DNA of 64,000 bases. It comes from Methylobacter sp. (lineage in GTDB: Bacteria; Pseudomonadota; Gammaproteobacteria; Methylococcales; Methylomonadaceae). This document shows positions 43,632-53,702 of the stretch, piece by piece. Position numbers and translations under genes: made by a program. The DNA is taken from assembly GCA_030653175.1 (NCBI GenBank), contig JAURZV010000106.1, forward strand, positions 1-64,000, given 5' to 3'. The notes under the pieces are model-generated. The model did no database searches. It was not told the origin of the DNA and saw only the letters and a list, made by a program, of their open reading frames with translations. Numbering within the stretch: the stretch's first letter is position 1; every line of letters starts with the position of its first letter.

Positions 43632-45782
43632 TCAAAATTTTCCGTAATAGCCTTCTTTCAAGGCATCGAACAGGTTAGCGGCGCTGTGGATTTCGCCGTC
43701 GTATTCCACGTCTTCGTTGCCTTTAAATTCCACCACGTGGCCGTCTTCCAGCGTGAACTGGTAGGTGGTGTTTTCCAGGTCGGATTCTTTAACCAATACG
43801 CCCTGGAATACTTCGGGATTAAAACGGAACGTGGTGCAGCCTTTCAGGCCTTTGTCATACGCATACTCATAAATAGACTTGAAGTCTTCATAAGGATAAT
43901 CGGTCGGCACGTTGGCTGTTTTCGAGATCGACGAATCGATCCATTTTTGCGCGGCCGCCTGAATATCGACATGCTGTTTCGGAGTCACGTCATCCGCGGA
44001 TATAAAATAATCCGGCAATTTCTGTTCAGGATCGTCGCTGTAAGGCATCGCATCGGCATTGATCATTTCGCGGTAAGCCAGCAGTTCAAAGGAAAACACG
44101 TCTATTTTTTCTTTGGATTTTTTACCGGCGCGGATCACGTTACGCGAGTAATGATGCGCAAAGCTCGGTTCTATGCCGTTGCTGGCGTTGTTGGCCAGCG
44201 ACAGCGAAATAGTGCCGGTCGGGGCGATAGAACTGTGATGGGTAAAGCGGGCGCCGGTTTCAATCAGCTCGGCTACGAGTTCGGGTTCTTCCTGGGCCAG
44301 TTGCTGCATATAGCGGCTGTATTTGGTATGCAGCAGCTTTCCGGGCACACGGTCGCCGACTTTATAACCATCGGCAATCATTTCCGGGCGTTTATGCAGC
44401 ATTTCGCCGGTGACGGTAAACATCTGCTCCATCATCGGAGCCGGGCCTTTTTCTTGGGCAAGCGCAAGTCCGGCTTTCCAGCCTTCCACGGCCAGTACCT
44501 TAGTCACTTCTTCGGTAAATTGCAGCGACTGTGCGTCGCCGTATCTCATGCCCATCATGGTGACGGTTGAGCCCAGTCCCAGATAACCCATGCCGTGGCG
44601 ACGCTTGGTCAGGATTTCTTCGCGTTGTTGCGCCAGGGGCAGGCCGTTGATTTCAACCACGTTGTCCAGCATGCGGGTGAAAATCTTGATGGCTTTGCGG
44701 TAATTGTCCCAGTCAAAATGCGCGTCGTTGGTGAACGGTTTTTTAACGAAGCGGGTCAGGTTGATCGAGCCTAACAGGCAGCTGCCGTAAGGCGGCAACG
44801 GCTGTTCGCCGCAGGGGTTGGTCGCACGAATTTTCTCGCAAAACCAGTTGTTGTTCATTTCGTTGACCTTGTCGATCAGGATGAATCCCGGTTCAGCATA
44901 GTCGTAAGTCGAGCTCATGATGATGTCCCACAAACGGCGTGCGGGCATGGTTTTGCTTACTTTGCAGGCGACCATGCCGTCGTCGTTAAGGATATAGCCG
45001 TCTATGTAGGGCAGGTCGCGCCAGATGATTAGTTTGTCGTCGGTCAAGTCCAGGTTATCAAGTTTGACTTCTTTTTCGGTGACCGGAAATGACAGCGACC
45101 AAGGCTTGTCGTTTTTTACCGCTTCAACGAACTCGGAGGTAATCAGCAGCGACAGATTAAACTGGCGCAGCCGTCCGTCTTCGCGTTTGGCGCGGATAAA
45201 TTCGACGACATCGGGATGGCCGATATCGAAAGTCGCCATTTGCGCGCCGCGTCTGCCGCCTGCGGACGACACGGTAAAACACATCTTGTCATAGATGTCC
45301 ATGAACGATAACGGGCCGGAGGTATAGGCGCCTGCACCGGAGACATACGCGTTTTTAGGGCGCAAGGTCGAGAATTCATAACCGATACCGCAACCGGCTT
45401 TCAGGGTCAATCCGGCTTCATGTACCTTGTGCAGAATATCATCCATGGAATCGGCGATGGTGCCGGATACCGTGCAGTTAATAGTCGACGTGGCCGGTTT
45501 GTGTTCCAACGCGCCGGCATTGGAAGTAATCCGCCCGGCTGGAATAGCGCCCTGACGCAACGCCCACAGAAACTCTTTGTAGCATTGCTCCTGTTTGGTT
45601 TTGCCCTTTTCCACTCCGGAAATCGCTTTGGCAACCCGCTGGTAGGTTTCATCAATGGAGCCGTCAATAGCATCGCCATCTTTGGTTTTTAGACGATACT
45701 TCGTGTCCCAGATATCCATTGAAGCTTCTTGAAAAGGTATTTCGGTCACGGTGTTGGGGATGATATGTAGCTTTGCCGACAT
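43632..45782 (-). CDS. nrdJ: Adenosylcobalamin-dependent (class II) ribonucleoside-diphosphate reductase, catalytic subunit
   Basis: A 716-residue catalytic chain. Visible are PAGRITSNAGALEHKPATST, NCTVSGTIADSMDDIL (first active-site cysteine region), the NPCGEQPLPPYGSCLLGSIN signature with the catalytic Cys and Glu, and RRHGMGYLGLGSTVTMMGMR. PTGTISLSLANNASNGIEPS follows. It makes deoxyribonucleotides without needing oxygen. The C-terminal TSCPD part is a separate downstream gene. Two NrdR boxes lie upstream at 45837-45883. No cobalamin riboswitch was seen. Confidence 0.93.
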   Translation of the reverse strand: MSAKLHIIPNTVTEIPFQEASMDIWDTKYRLKTKDGDAIDGSIDETYQRVAKAISGVEKGKTKQEQCYKEFLWALRQGAIPAGRITSNAGALEHKPATSTINCTVSGTIADSMDDILHKVHEAGLTLKAGCGIGYEFSTLRPKNAYVSGAGAYTSGPLSFMDIYDKMCFTVSSAGGRRGAQMATFDIGHPDVVEFIRAKREDGRLRQFNLSLLITSEFVEAVKNDKPWSLSFPVTEKEVKLDNLDLTDDKLIIWRDLPYIDGYILNDDGMVACKVSKTMPARRLWDIIMSSTYDYAEPGFILIDKVNEMNNNWFCEKIRATNPCGEQPLPPYGSCLLGSINLTRFVKKPFTNDAHFDWDNYRKAIKIFTRMLDNVVEINGLPLAQQREEILTKRRHGMGYLGLGSTVTMMGMRYGDAQSLQFTEEVTKVLAVEGWKAGLALAQEKGPAPMMEQMFTVTGEMLHKRPEMIADGYKVGDRVPGKLLHTKYSRYMQQLAQEEPELVAELIETGARFTHHSSIAPTGTISLSLANNASNGIEPSFAHHYSRNVIRAGKKSKEKIDVFSFELLAYREMINADAMPYSDDPEQKLPDYFISADDVTPKQHVDIQAAAQKWIDSSISKTANVPTDYPYEDFKSIYEYAYDKGLKGCTTFRFNPEVFQGVLVKESDLENTTYQFTLEDGHVVEFKGNEDVEYDGEIHSAANLFDALKEGYYGKF

Positions 45783-46136
45783 TGGTTATGTCCCTGTTAG
45801 TAGTGGAAATTAAAGACTAGCCGGTTTAGGGCTAATAATCGATATGTAGTGCTTGTTTTTTAGAATAGCACAATATGTAGTAGTGCTACTAATCTTTATT
45901 ACTCCCTAATACTATCTTTACGTCATGCTCAACTTTTCTAAGTTATTGATCCTAAATGACCGTGTTTTGTATTGTCTAATTCCAATAAAAACCAGCATCA
46001 AGTAAATCAATAAGATAAAAATTAAAGTTGAGCATCGCGTTATCTTTTTCTATTGTCATACCTCTGGTTCTAGCTGAACTGCTAGTAGGAGTCTGGCGGG
46101 AAAATAAAAACAATGCGGTGAAACTTGCAATGGCTC
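45783..46136. other. nrdJ promoter region
   Basis: This 354-base spacer upstream of nrdJ holds the tandem NrdR-type boxes (45837-45883) and A/T-rich DNA. AAAGTTGAGCAT near 46024 repeats, inverted, ATGCTCAACTTTT near 45924, making a long-range inverted repeat of 11 bases. No gene is supported. Confidence 0.45.
45837..45883 (-). promoter_or_regulatory. Tandem NrdR boxes upstream of nrdJ
   Basis: Box 1 AATCGATATGTAGTGC (45837-45852) and box 2 GCACAATATGTAGTAG (45868-45883) each match about 11 of 16 positions of the NrdR consensus (ACACTATATATAGTGT). Their centres are 31 bases apart, three helical turns, as usual for NrdR pairs. They lie 55-100 bases upstream of nrdJ and should mediate ATP/dATP-dependent repression. 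Confidence 0.65.
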
Positions 46137-47891
46137 CTATTCAACCAGAAAATCACCGCTTTGATGCTGCCACATGGCGTAGTATTTGCCTTGTTTAGCA
46201 AGCAATTGCTGATGCGTGCCTTGTTCTATGATTTTGCCTTTTTCCAGTACCACAATGCGGTCCATAGTTAAAATGGTAGAAAGGCGATGGGCAATAACCA
46301 GGGTCGTTTTATTTTTAATCAACTCAAAAATAGCGGTCTGGATCTGTTTTTCGGTCAATGAATCCAGTGCGCTGGTGGCTTCATCCAGAACCACAATCGG
46401 CGCATCTTCCAGAAAGGCGCGGGCAATGGCAATGCGTTGTCTTTCGCCGCCGGAAAGCTTGACGCCGCGCTCGCCGACCAGCGTGTCGAATTGTTCGGGC
46501 AAATCCTTGATAAACTCAAGGCAGTGGGATTTTTCGGCGACATCAATAAGCCGTTCATCTGAAATGTCCGCGCCCAGCGTGATATTGTCCCGTATCGAGC
46601 GATGAAACAGATCCGGTTGCTGCGGCACCATGGATATTTGTTGGCGCAATGAATTCAGCGTAAAGGCTTTTGCGTCCAAGCCGTCAAAGCTTATGCTGCC
46701 TTTTTGGGGATCGAGAAAGCGAAATAACAGTTTGGTTAATGACGATTTGCCGGAGCCGGATTGACCCACCAGTGCAACTTTTTCACCGGCTTTGACGTTC
46801 AGGGAGAAGTTATCGAACAGTTGGGTTTGACGTGAGTTTTCTTCATTATAGGTAAAGCAGATGTTGTTAAAGTCGATGGCGCCGTGGGTTATGGGTAGCG
46901 GACGGGCATTGGCGGCATCGACCTCAATATCTTCCTGTTTGAACACGTCGGCCATTTCGGAGGCATCGGCCAGGGCAGAGAAAAAGTTCCTGAAATTGCG
47001 CCCGAACTCCCATAAACGCTGGATCAGCATAATCATGATCGATTGAAACAACACAAACTCGCCGACCTGAAAGTCGCCGGTTTTCCACTTTTTGATCATC
47101 AAATAAACCAGCAGCAATTCAATGCCGAAGGTCATCAAGCCTTGCACGGCAAAGGAGAAAAACATCAACGTCCAGGCGATTTTTTTCTTCCGGTAAACAA
47201 AATTCGATGCCTGATTGATGCGCTCCTGTTCGACGGCTTCCATCGCAAAGCTTTTGACGATGAAAATATTGCTGACCGCGTCCGAATACACGCCGCCGAC
47301 TGTTGAGTCGGCCTGGGCTACGGCTTTATCAAAACGCAGTTTCCATATCGAGTAGACAATATTCCAGGTGACGAAGAGTACGACCCAGATCAGGAAATAG
47401 CAGGCGAATTCAGGCTGTTGCCGGTAGAAGATTGCAAATGCAATGCCTATCGCCACAATGTTCATGAAAAACTGGAACAGAAACCAGTCCATAATAATTT
47501 CAAAAGAACGCGAGAAGCGGTTGGCCTGCTTGATTAAGCTGCCGGAAAAACTGTTTTCGAAAAAAACGTATTTTTGTTTTTTAAGTACCTCGAAACAGCG
47601 TTTTTCCAGCAGATTAACGCCGCCGCCATCGAGAGGAACAATAGCGATTTCAAGCAACCGCCATGACAGCCAGATGCCCGCATAAATAATTGCGACCTGT
47701 TTCAGGTTGTCCAGCAACAGTGCCAGTGTGGCGTCCGAATAGGGCGCGGCCAGTCCGTTGGCAATATTTTTGTAGTAAAGCGGTGCTGATAAGTCCAGAG
47801 TCATGGCGGAAGCCAACGCGAACAGGGCCAGCAGGAAAAACCATTTTTTCTGCCAGACCACGCGGCTGTATTCTTTAAAGATGATATTCAT
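46137..47891 (-). CDS. ABC exporter half-transporter (permease fused to ATPase)
   Basis: A 584-residue protein with an N-terminal six-helix permease (to about residue 320) and a C-terminal ATPase. Walker A is GQSGSGKSSL, the Q-loop SMVPQQPDLFH, the signature LSGGERQRIAIARA, Walker B IVVLDEATSALD and the switch AHRLST. It is expected to work as a homodimer. The substrate is unknown; the family includes lipid and drug exporters. It is a single gene on the minus strand, with a 263-base gap to a divergent lipoprotein gene. Confidence 0.88.
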   Translation of the reverse strand: MNIIFKEYSRVVWQKKWFFLLALFALASAMTLDLSAPLYYKNIANGLAAPYSDATLALLLDNLKQVAIIYAGIWLSWRLLEIAIVPLDGGGVNLLEKRCFEVLKKQKYVFFENSFSGSLIKQANRFSRSFEIIMDWFLFQFFMNIVAIGIAFAIFYRQQPEFACYFLIWVVLFVTWNIVYSIWKLRFDKAVAQADSTVGGVYSDAVSNIFIVKSFAMEAVEQERINQASNFVYRKKKIAWTLMFFSFAVQGLMTFGIELLLVYLMIKKWKTGDFQVGEFVLFQSIMIMLIQRLWEFGRNFRNFFSALADASEMADVFKQEDIEVDAANARPLPITHGAIDFNNICFTYNEENSRQTQLFDNFSLNVKAGEKVALVGQSGSGKSSLTKLLFRFLDPQKGSISFDGLDAKAFTLNSLRQQISMVPQQPDLFHRSIRDNITLGADISDERLIDVAEKSHCLEFIKDLPEQFDTLVGERGVKLSGGERQRIAIARAFLEDAPIVVLDEATSALDSLTEKQIQTAIFELIKNKTTLVIAHRLSTILTMDRIVVLEKGKIIEQGTHQQLLAKQGKYYAMWQHQSGDFLVE

Positions 47892-48154
47892 TAGGTGTTT
47901 TTTGTTAGGGTGGGGTGGATGTTTTTACGGTATGAGTAAAGGGCCAATAGGCGACCTATTTCCTTATTCTCCTCTAAAAAAATGAATTTATTGACTCAAG
48001 CTGAACACTTAGGGTAAAAGTTGACTTCCATCGATGCGTTAGGTTTTTGGTGTTTAAGTTCGGTCAGAATCAGTGTTTAAATTAGCCGGAATAAACAGCT
48101 GGGCTGCACATATGTTATTTATGTTCAACAAATTTATATTTAAGGAAATACACT

Positions 48155-48787
48155 ATGTTAAAAAAGGCGACAATTTTTATTCCGGCTTTATTTATTGCTA
48201 CTTTGAGCGGCTGCCTCACAAATTCTTACTACGAAGTTCCTAAAGATACTGACTTGGTGGAAGTGAGCTATGATGCGGTAGATACACTTCAGAGCAATCT
48301 TTTAAAGACAATACCTGAACATTCTTTGATCATTGTTAACACCTTGCTTAATGTCGATGATTTAAAAAAGACGTCATCTTTTGGGCGTATCATTTCAGAT
48401 CAAATAGCATCCGCTTTTTATAATTCAGGTTATCGAGTTATCGGCATGGAAATGCCTATAGATTTGTTAGTTATGCAAGAAGGCGGAGCGCCGCATCTTT
48501 CCGATGAAACTAAAAAAATACTCAAGAATTATGGAGCTGCTGCGATAGTGGGGGGCGCATATGCTCAGGGAAAACGAACCACCTATATTTCTTTGCGCGT
48601 CATCAATGCGGATAGTAAAAACATCATAGCTTCAACCGACCTATCTGTTCCTATGGGTCCGGATGCGAAAGTCTTATTGGAACCTAAAGACGTGGGTTCG
48701 GCGGGTTCACGTTCTAAGGCAACCGCGGATAATGCAGCCGAGCCTGAAAAAAAGGAAACGCCTTCTGAACTGAATGACCCGAAATAG
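48155..48787 (+). CDS. FlgO-like lipoprotein
   Basis: A 210-residue protein with a lipoprotein signal (IFIPALFIATLSGC, lipid-bearing Cys at 20). A FlgO-type domain follows: IIVNTLLNVDDLKKTSSFGR, IISDQIASAFYNSGYRVIGM and NYGAAAIVGGAYAQGKRTTY. The C-terminus is Ala/Glu/Lys-rich. FlgO proteins sit in the outer membrane near flagella in Vibrio; no flagellar genes are nearby here, so the role may differ. TTAAGGAAATACACT precedes ATG. Confidence 0.78.
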   Translation: MLKKATIFIPALFIATLSGCLTNSYYEVPKDTDLVEVSYDAVDTLQSNLLKTIPEHSLIIVNTLLNVDDLKKTSSFGRIISDQIASAFYNSGYRVIGMEMPIDLLVMQEGGAPHLSDETKKILKNYGAAAIVGGAYAQGKRTTYISLRVINADSKNIIASTDLSVPMGPDAKVLLEPKDVGSAGSRSKATADNAAEPEKKETPSELNDPK

Positions 48788-49110
48788 CCGGATAATGATT
48801 GTAAATACAGCTGTAGCCCTTGAGCCACTCAGCACTCAGATAATAATCAATATTAGGGTCCGAAGTTGGTAAAGCAACAAAGTGCCCTCTTCCCTCGGGA
48901 GAGGGCTAGGGCATTTCAAATGTCGCTTGACCAGCCCAAAGCGGGGCGGGGTTTGCAACCCCGCCCCTAACGTTTTGCGATTGTCTGATCTAATTGGCTT
49001 CACTTAAGCAACTCCAAACATTCCGGACGGGGCAACATGCCCCGTCCGGCAGCAGTACCATCTCCCCCTCGGAAGCCCCGCAGATACGGGCAATTGCTTT
49101 TCGTTGCCTG
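48788..49110. other. Spacer with palindromes between convergent genes
   Basis: No gene is supported. It contains the palindromes at 48943-48967 and 49024-49046, and CCCTCGGGAGAGGGCTAGGG near 48893. Confidence 0.5.
48943..49046. repeat. Two related G/C palindromes downstream of acs
   Basis: GGGGCGGGGTT and AACCCCGCCCC pair around TGC (48943-48967; relative of 32008-32030). GGACGGGGCA and TGCCCCGTCC pair around ACA (49024-49046). They may help end transcription of acs and the flgO-like gene. Confidence 0.65.
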
Positions 49111-51048
49111 TTACTTATTAGCCCGATGCGCAATAATATCGTCAACCACGGCCGGATCGGCAAGCGTGGATGTATCACCCAGGCTGCCAATCTCATTGGA
49201 CGCCACTTTCCGCAAAATACGGCGCATGATTTTACCTGAACGGGTTTTAGGTAAGCCCGGCGCCCACTGAATAATATCCGGGTGGGCAATCGGGCCGATT
49301 TCTTTTTTGACCAGCTCGATCAGTTCCTGCCTTAGTTCTTCAGAAGGCTCGATGCCGACATTCAATGTCACGTAGGCGTAAATGCCTTGCCCCTTGATGT
49401 CATGCGGATAGCCGACTACCGCAGCTTCCGCGACATGTTCGTGCAGCACCAGGGCGCTTTCAATTTCCGCCGTGCCCATGCGGTGACCGGAGACATTGAT
49501 CACATCGTCAACCCGCCCGGTAATCCAGAAATAGCCGTCCCGATCGCGGCGCGCGCCGTCGCCGGTAAAATAATAGCCGGGATAGTTTTTAAAATAGGTG
49601 TCGATAAAACGTTGATGGTCACCGAAAACGGAACGGGCTTGTCCCGGCCAGGATCGGCTGATGACTAAAATGCCTTCGGCGACACCTTCCATAAGTTGGC
49701 CGGAATTGTCCATGATTTCAGGCTTGATGCCGAAAAAGGGCAGGGTGGCGGAGCCTGGTTTTAAGGTTATCGCGCCGGGCAACGGGGTGATCAAAATGCC
49801 GCCGGTTTCGGTTTGCCACCAGGTATCGACGACCGGGCAGCGACCGTCGCCTACGACATGGTAATACCATTCCCAGGCTTCCGGGTTAATCGGTTCGCCG
49901 ACGCTGCCGAGTATCCTTAAACTGCGGCGCGAGCTGCGGGCAACGAATTCATCGCCCTGCGCCATCAGCGCGCGGATCGCGGTCGGCGCAGTGTAGAAGA
50001 TATTAACCTGATGTTTGTCGATTACCTGCCAAAAGCGGCCGGCATCGGGATAAGTCGGCACGCCTTCGAACATCAAGGTGGTTGCGCCGTTGCATAACGG
50101 GCCGTAGACCATGTAGGAATGGCCGGTCACCCAGCCTATATCGGCGGTACACCAGTAAATGTCGCCGTCGTGGTAATCGAACACATATTTATGGGTCATG
50201 GCCGTGTACAGCAAATAACCGCCGGTCGTGTGCAAAACCCCTTTGGGTTTGCCGGTGGAACCTGAGGTGTACAGGATAAACAATGGGTCTTCGGCATCCA
50301 TTTCCTCTGCCGGGCAATCGGCAGACGCGGTTGCCATCGCCTCGTGATACCAGACATCGCGCTGTTCATGCCAGTCGACAGCAGTGCCGGTGTTTTTTAT
50401 GACGATGACTTTTTCAAGGCAGGGGCAGGCCGCTGCGGCTATATCGGCGTTGGCTTTAATGGGTACGGTCTTGCCGCCCCGGTAGCCTTCATCGGCGCAG
50501 ACCAAAAACCGGCAATCGGCATCCAGGATCCGGTCTTTTAACGCCTCGGCGGAAAAGCCGCCAAATACAATCGAATGCACTGCGCCAATACGGGTGCAGG
50601 CCAGCATCACCGCTGCCGCCTCACTGATCATCGGCAGGTAGATGCAGACGCGATCGCCTTTTTTGACGCCTTGCGTTTTTAAGACATTGGCAAACTTGCA
50701 GACCTGTTCATGCAATTGCCGGTAAGTGATTTTTTTGTCCTGCGCCGGATTGTCGCCTTCCCAGATAATGGCGACCCGGTCGCCGCGCGTTGCAAGATGA
50801 CGATCCAGACAATTGACGCTGACGTTGAGTTTTCCGCCTTCAAACCAGCGGATATGACCGGTCAAAAAATCGCAGTCCATAACCTTATCCCAAGGCTGGC
50901 TCCAGTCCAGAAACAATCCTGCCTGTTCAGCCCAGAAAGCTTCCGGTTCGGCTATCGAGCGCTGATACAGGGCTTTATAAGTTTCAGCGGTGATATGCGC
51001 TTGAGCTGCTATTTCCGGTTTTATGTCATAAATTTTATGGTCTGACAT
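49111..51048 (-). CDS. acs: Acetyl-CoA synthetase (AMP-forming)
   Basis: A 645-residue enzyme, standard length. The P-loop is [19 protein letters not shown]; others are [54 protein letters not shown] and the C-terminal lysine in [14 protein letters not shown], the usual acetylation site. It activates acetate to acetyl-CoA. It is a single gene on the minus strand. The name acsA is also used. Confidence 0.96.
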   Translation of the reverse strand: MSDHKIYDIKPEIAAQAHITAETYKALYQRSIAEPEAFWAEQAGLFLDWSQPWDKVMDCDFLTGHIRWFEGGKLNVSVNCLDRHLATRGDRVAIIWEGDNPAQDKKITYRQLHEQVCKFANVLKTQGVKKGDRVCIYLPMISEAAAVMLACTRIGAVHSIVFGGFSAEALKDRILDADCRFLVCADEGYRGGKTVPIKANADIAAAACPCLEKVIVIKNTGTAVDWHEQRDVWYHEAMATASADCPAEEMDAEDPLFILYTSGSTGKPKGVLHTTGGYLLYTAMTHKYVFDYHDGDIYWCTADIGWVTGHSYMVYGPLCNGATTLMFEGVPTYPDAGRFWQVIDKHQVNIFYTAPTAIRALMAQGDEFVARSSRRSLRILGSVGEPINPEAWEWYYHVVGDGRCPVVDTWWQTETGGILITPLPGAITLKPGSATLPFFGIKPEIMDNSGQLMEGVAEGILVISRSWPGQARSVFGDHQRFIDTYFKNYPGYYFTGDGARRDRDGYFWITGRVDDVINVSGHRMGTAEIESALVLHEHVAEAAVVGYPHDIKGQGIYAYVTLNVGIEPSEELRQELIELVKKEIGPIAHPDIIQWAPGLPKTRSGKIMRRILRKVASNEIGSLGDTSTLADPAVVDDIIAHRANK

Positions 51049-51218
51049 GGGGTATCCTTGGGTTCGGTTGAAAGTTTATTATCCGGCGTGGAATGGAAGT
51101 TATCTCAAATTTTAAGTTTATGCAGTATACACAAAAACCATTTTTCTAAACGTTGACAAGTCAATAACACGGATATACATTAACGTAACCATTAAAAAAT
51201 TAGTTAAAGGCGGTTGTT

Positions 51219-51497
51219 ATGGCATTCTCCAGTGAAGATATTATCCCTTTCGGTCAAGTCAGGGCACGGTTTACCGAACTCGCTGAAAATGTTTGTGCCG
51301 GTTCGGAAAAAATCATCACCCGTAATGGCGAAAGCTACATTGCTCTGGTTGCAGCAAAAAAGCTGGATTATTATCATAGGCTTGAACAGGAACATATTCA
51401 TCTATTGCTTATGCAGGAAGTAGAGCAAGGTTTAAATGATCGTGATGCAAACCGATTGCTTGATGTATCTGCCATCAAAGAAAAATATGGCCGGTGA
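51219..51497 (+). CDS. Phd/YefM-type antitoxin
   Basis: A 92-residue protein with the Phd fold: FSSEDIIPFGQVRARFTELA, GSEKIITRNGESYIALVAAK and a helical C-terminus. It should bind DNA at its own promoter and neutralise the toxin encoded next. The toxin start overlaps its stop codon. A perfect TTTGGT-like operator was not identified. Confidence 0.8.
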   Translation: MAFSSEDIIPFGQVRARFTELAENVCAGSEKIITRNGESYIALVAAKKLDYYHRLEQEHIHLLLMQEVEQGLNDRDANRLLDVSAIKEKYGR

Positions 51498-51862
51498 AGA
51501 TGTCGGCGCCGCTCAAGATAAGGGTAACTGCGAATTTTGAACGTAACCTTGATGAAATCGAATGTTTTTTTAAAAAAACAGAGCAACCAAGGCAATTCGA
51601 AGTGTTGCTGGATCAGCTTTTTGACACCATCATTCCTAATCTGCAACACTTTCCCTTGCTGGGCAAAGACTTTCTTGCAGAACCGCAGGGCTCTGTCGAA
51701 AGCACTATGCTGCTACAGAAAATTAAATCCGGAATTTCTGAAGATGCCAGTATCCGGCAGTACCTGAGCAAAGACTACCTTGTGCTGTATTGGCTGGATA
51801 GCCAGGAAATAGTGTTGCTTGGTATAAAACATCATAGGCAGCTTAATTTTAATATTCAGTAA
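51494..51862 (+). CDS. RelE/ParE-superfamily toxin
   Basis: A 122-residue protein: RVTANFERNLDEIECFFKKT near the start, FDTIIPNLQHFPLLGKDFL in the middle, and REYLSKDYLVLYWL-like (SIRQYLSKDYLVLYWLDSQE) with IVLLGIKHHRQLNF at the end, the usual RelE/ParE strands and His-rich tail. GTG 51494 overlaps the antitoxin stop; ATG 51500 is an alternative start. The pair appears intact, unlike the decayed module at 31204-31655. Confidence 0.78.
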   Translation: MKMSAPLKIRVTANFERNLDEIECFFKKTEQPRQFEVLLDQLFDTIIPNLQHFPLLGKDFLAEPQGSVESTMLLQKIKSGISEDASIRQYLSKDYLVLYWLDSQEIVLLGIKHHRQLNFNIQ

Positions 51863-52322
51863 GGAGCGGGAATTACAGCGGTTTCAATTTTGATTAGCTG
51901 GTAGCTATTAAAAGGCTATGTCATCATTAAGTAATAAAAACAACATTGTCGCCGGAGTGCAGGCTTCGCCTGCATTGGCAAGCACCAAAAGTAGGCGCTT
52001 TAGGCGAAGCTTGCACTCCCGTCACACCATAGTTTCAATAAGCATAGTGGCTATTTTAGTAATTAACTGAATTTGAAAGCGCTGTAAATAACTTATAGAT
52101 TGAGGTAACGAATCGTTATATTGATGCCTAATCTGAGTCCCTATGCTTTGCTAAAAGTTTAAAATGTAATATTTTATCCAGCCCGGCATGGCATAAATTA
52201 AAGTATACATTTTTCGTCAAGGGCGGCCAGAAGGCTACCCTTGATGATCGTGAGCACTAAGATTCATTGTTTATTCAAGTTATTTAATTTCCATTCCTTA
52301 ACATTGACCCAAGAGGGAGTTT
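51863..52322. other. Gene-free stretch of about 460 bases with one long inverted repeat
   Basis: No gene is supported. It contains the inverted repeat at 51954-52019 and A/T-rich DNA that probably holds the promoter of the M16 pair. Confidence 0.45.
51954..52019. repeat. Inverted repeat with 18-bp arms
   Basis: GGAGTGCAGGCTTCGCCT (51954-51971) pairs with AGGCGAAGCTTGCACTCC (52002-52019) with one mismatch. The inner bases contain a second short palindrome (GCAGGCTTCGCCTGC). It resembles other intergenic palindromes in the window. Confidence 0.65.
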
Positions 52323-53702
52323 ATGAACAATCGATTACTATGCGCCGCATTATTGTGGCTACCGGTTTTTGCAAGCAGCGCCGAGACTAAAGTATCGGAG
52401 CATGTGCTGGGGAACGGGTTGAAAGTGCTGGTTAAGGAAGATCACCGCTCTCCGGTCGCAGTGTCCCAGGTCTGGTACAAAGTGGGTTCAAGTTATGAGC
52501 CGGGCGGTATTACCGGCATTTCCCATATGCTCGAACACATGATGTTTAAAGGGACTGACAAGCATGCCCCCGGCGAGTTTTCCCGTATCGTCGCCGAAAA
52601 CGGCGGCGAGGAGAACGCCTTTACCGGGACGGATTACACGGCCTATTTTCAAACCATGGAAGCTTCCAGGCTGGCGGTCAGTTTTGAACTGGAAGCCGAT
52701 AGAATGCGCAATCTGCATCTGTTACCCGATGAGTTGAAAAAGGAGTTGCAGGTGGTGACTGAAGAGCGAAGGATGCGCACGGACGATAATCCGCAGGCAA
52801 AAATGCAGGAGCATTTTTCGGCGATGGCTTATACCAACAGTCCGTATAGAAATCCTGTGATCGGCTGGCCTTCAGATATTGAAAACTATAAGGTTGAAGA
52901 TCTTCAAGCCTGGTATCAGCGTTGGTATGCGCCCAACAATGCGACGCTGGTGGTAGTGGGCGATGTGGAACCCAAAGCGGTTTTTGCGTTGGCGGAAAAA
53001 TATTTTGCACCTCTTAAACCCATGGGCGACCAGCCGGTCGCCTCTACAATGCTAAAACCGCAAACCGAAGTCGAACAGCTGGGTGTTCGGAAGATGACGG
53101 TTAAGTTACCGGCAAAACTACCCTATCTGGTCATGGGCTATAAAGTGCCGTCATTAAAAGTCGCACAAAATGAGTGGGAAGCCTATGCGCTGGAAGTCTT
53201 GGCCGGTGTCCTGGATGGAGGCAGCAGTGCCAGGTTGGAGTCGGGATTGGTGCGCGGCAAGCAAATAGCCGTTTCTGTCGGGGCAGGTTATGGCTTGCAC
53301 TCAAGATTGTCGGAATTGTTTATGTTGGAAGCTACGCCCGCCGAAGGGAAAACCGTTTGGGACTTGGAATCCGCATTAAAGGAAGAGATTGTCAAGTTGC
53401 AAATCAAGCTGATCGATAACGATGAATTGCAGAGAATTAAGGCGCAGGTTTTAGCTAAAGCGGTTTACGAGCGGGATTCCAATTTTTATCAGGCCATGCA
53501 GTTAGGCATGCTGGAGACAGTCGGTCTGGGCTGGAAAAAAGCCGATGAATATGTCGATAAGGTCAATCAGGTTACCGCAGAGCAGGTGCGCGATATGGCG
53601 CGTAAGTATTTAGTTGAAGATAAATTGAGTGTCGCTTATTTGGAACCTTTACCTATCACTGGACACATTACCGAGACTAAGATCGAAAAAGGAGTTAGAT
53701 AA
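52323..53702 (+). CDS. M16 family zinc metallopeptidase, catalytic subunit
   Basis: A 459-residue exported peptidase. It has a signal peptide (LLCAALLWLPVFASSAE) and the inverted zinc motif HMLEH (His68, Glu71, His72). The third ligand is expected in VVTEERRMRTDDNP, about 75 residues on. The R/Y pair for substrate binding belongs to the family C-terminus. It overlaps the next M16 gene by one base. Such pairs form periplasmic heterodimers, one active and one inactive. Confidence 0.9.
   Translation: MNNRLLCAALLWLPVFASSAETKVSEHVLGNGLKVLVKEDHRSPVAVSQVWYKVGSSYEPGGITGISHMLEHMMFKGTDKHAPGEFSRIVAENGGEENAFTGTDYTAYFQTMEASRLAVSFELEADRMRNLHLLPDELKKELQVVTEERRMRTDDNPQAKMQEHFSAMAYTNSPYRNPVIGWPSDIENYKVEDLQAWYQRWYAPNNATLVVVGDVEPKAVFALAEKYFAPLKPMGDQPVASTMLKPQTEVEQLGVRKMTVKLPAKLPYLVMGYKVPSLKVAQNEWEAYALEVLAGVLDGGSSARLESGLVRGKQIAVSVGAGYGLHSRLSELFMLEATPAEGKTVWDLESALKEEIVKLQIKLIDNDELQRIKAQVLAKAVYERDSNFYQAMQLGMLETVGLGWKKADEYVDKVNQVTAEQVRDMARKYLVEDKLSVAYLEPLPITGHITETKIEKGVR

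Noticed and set aside
45783-46136. Cobalamin riboswitch upstream of nrdJ
   Set aside because: No B12-box-like conserved core could be read on the minus strand. The region is explained better by NrdR boxes.
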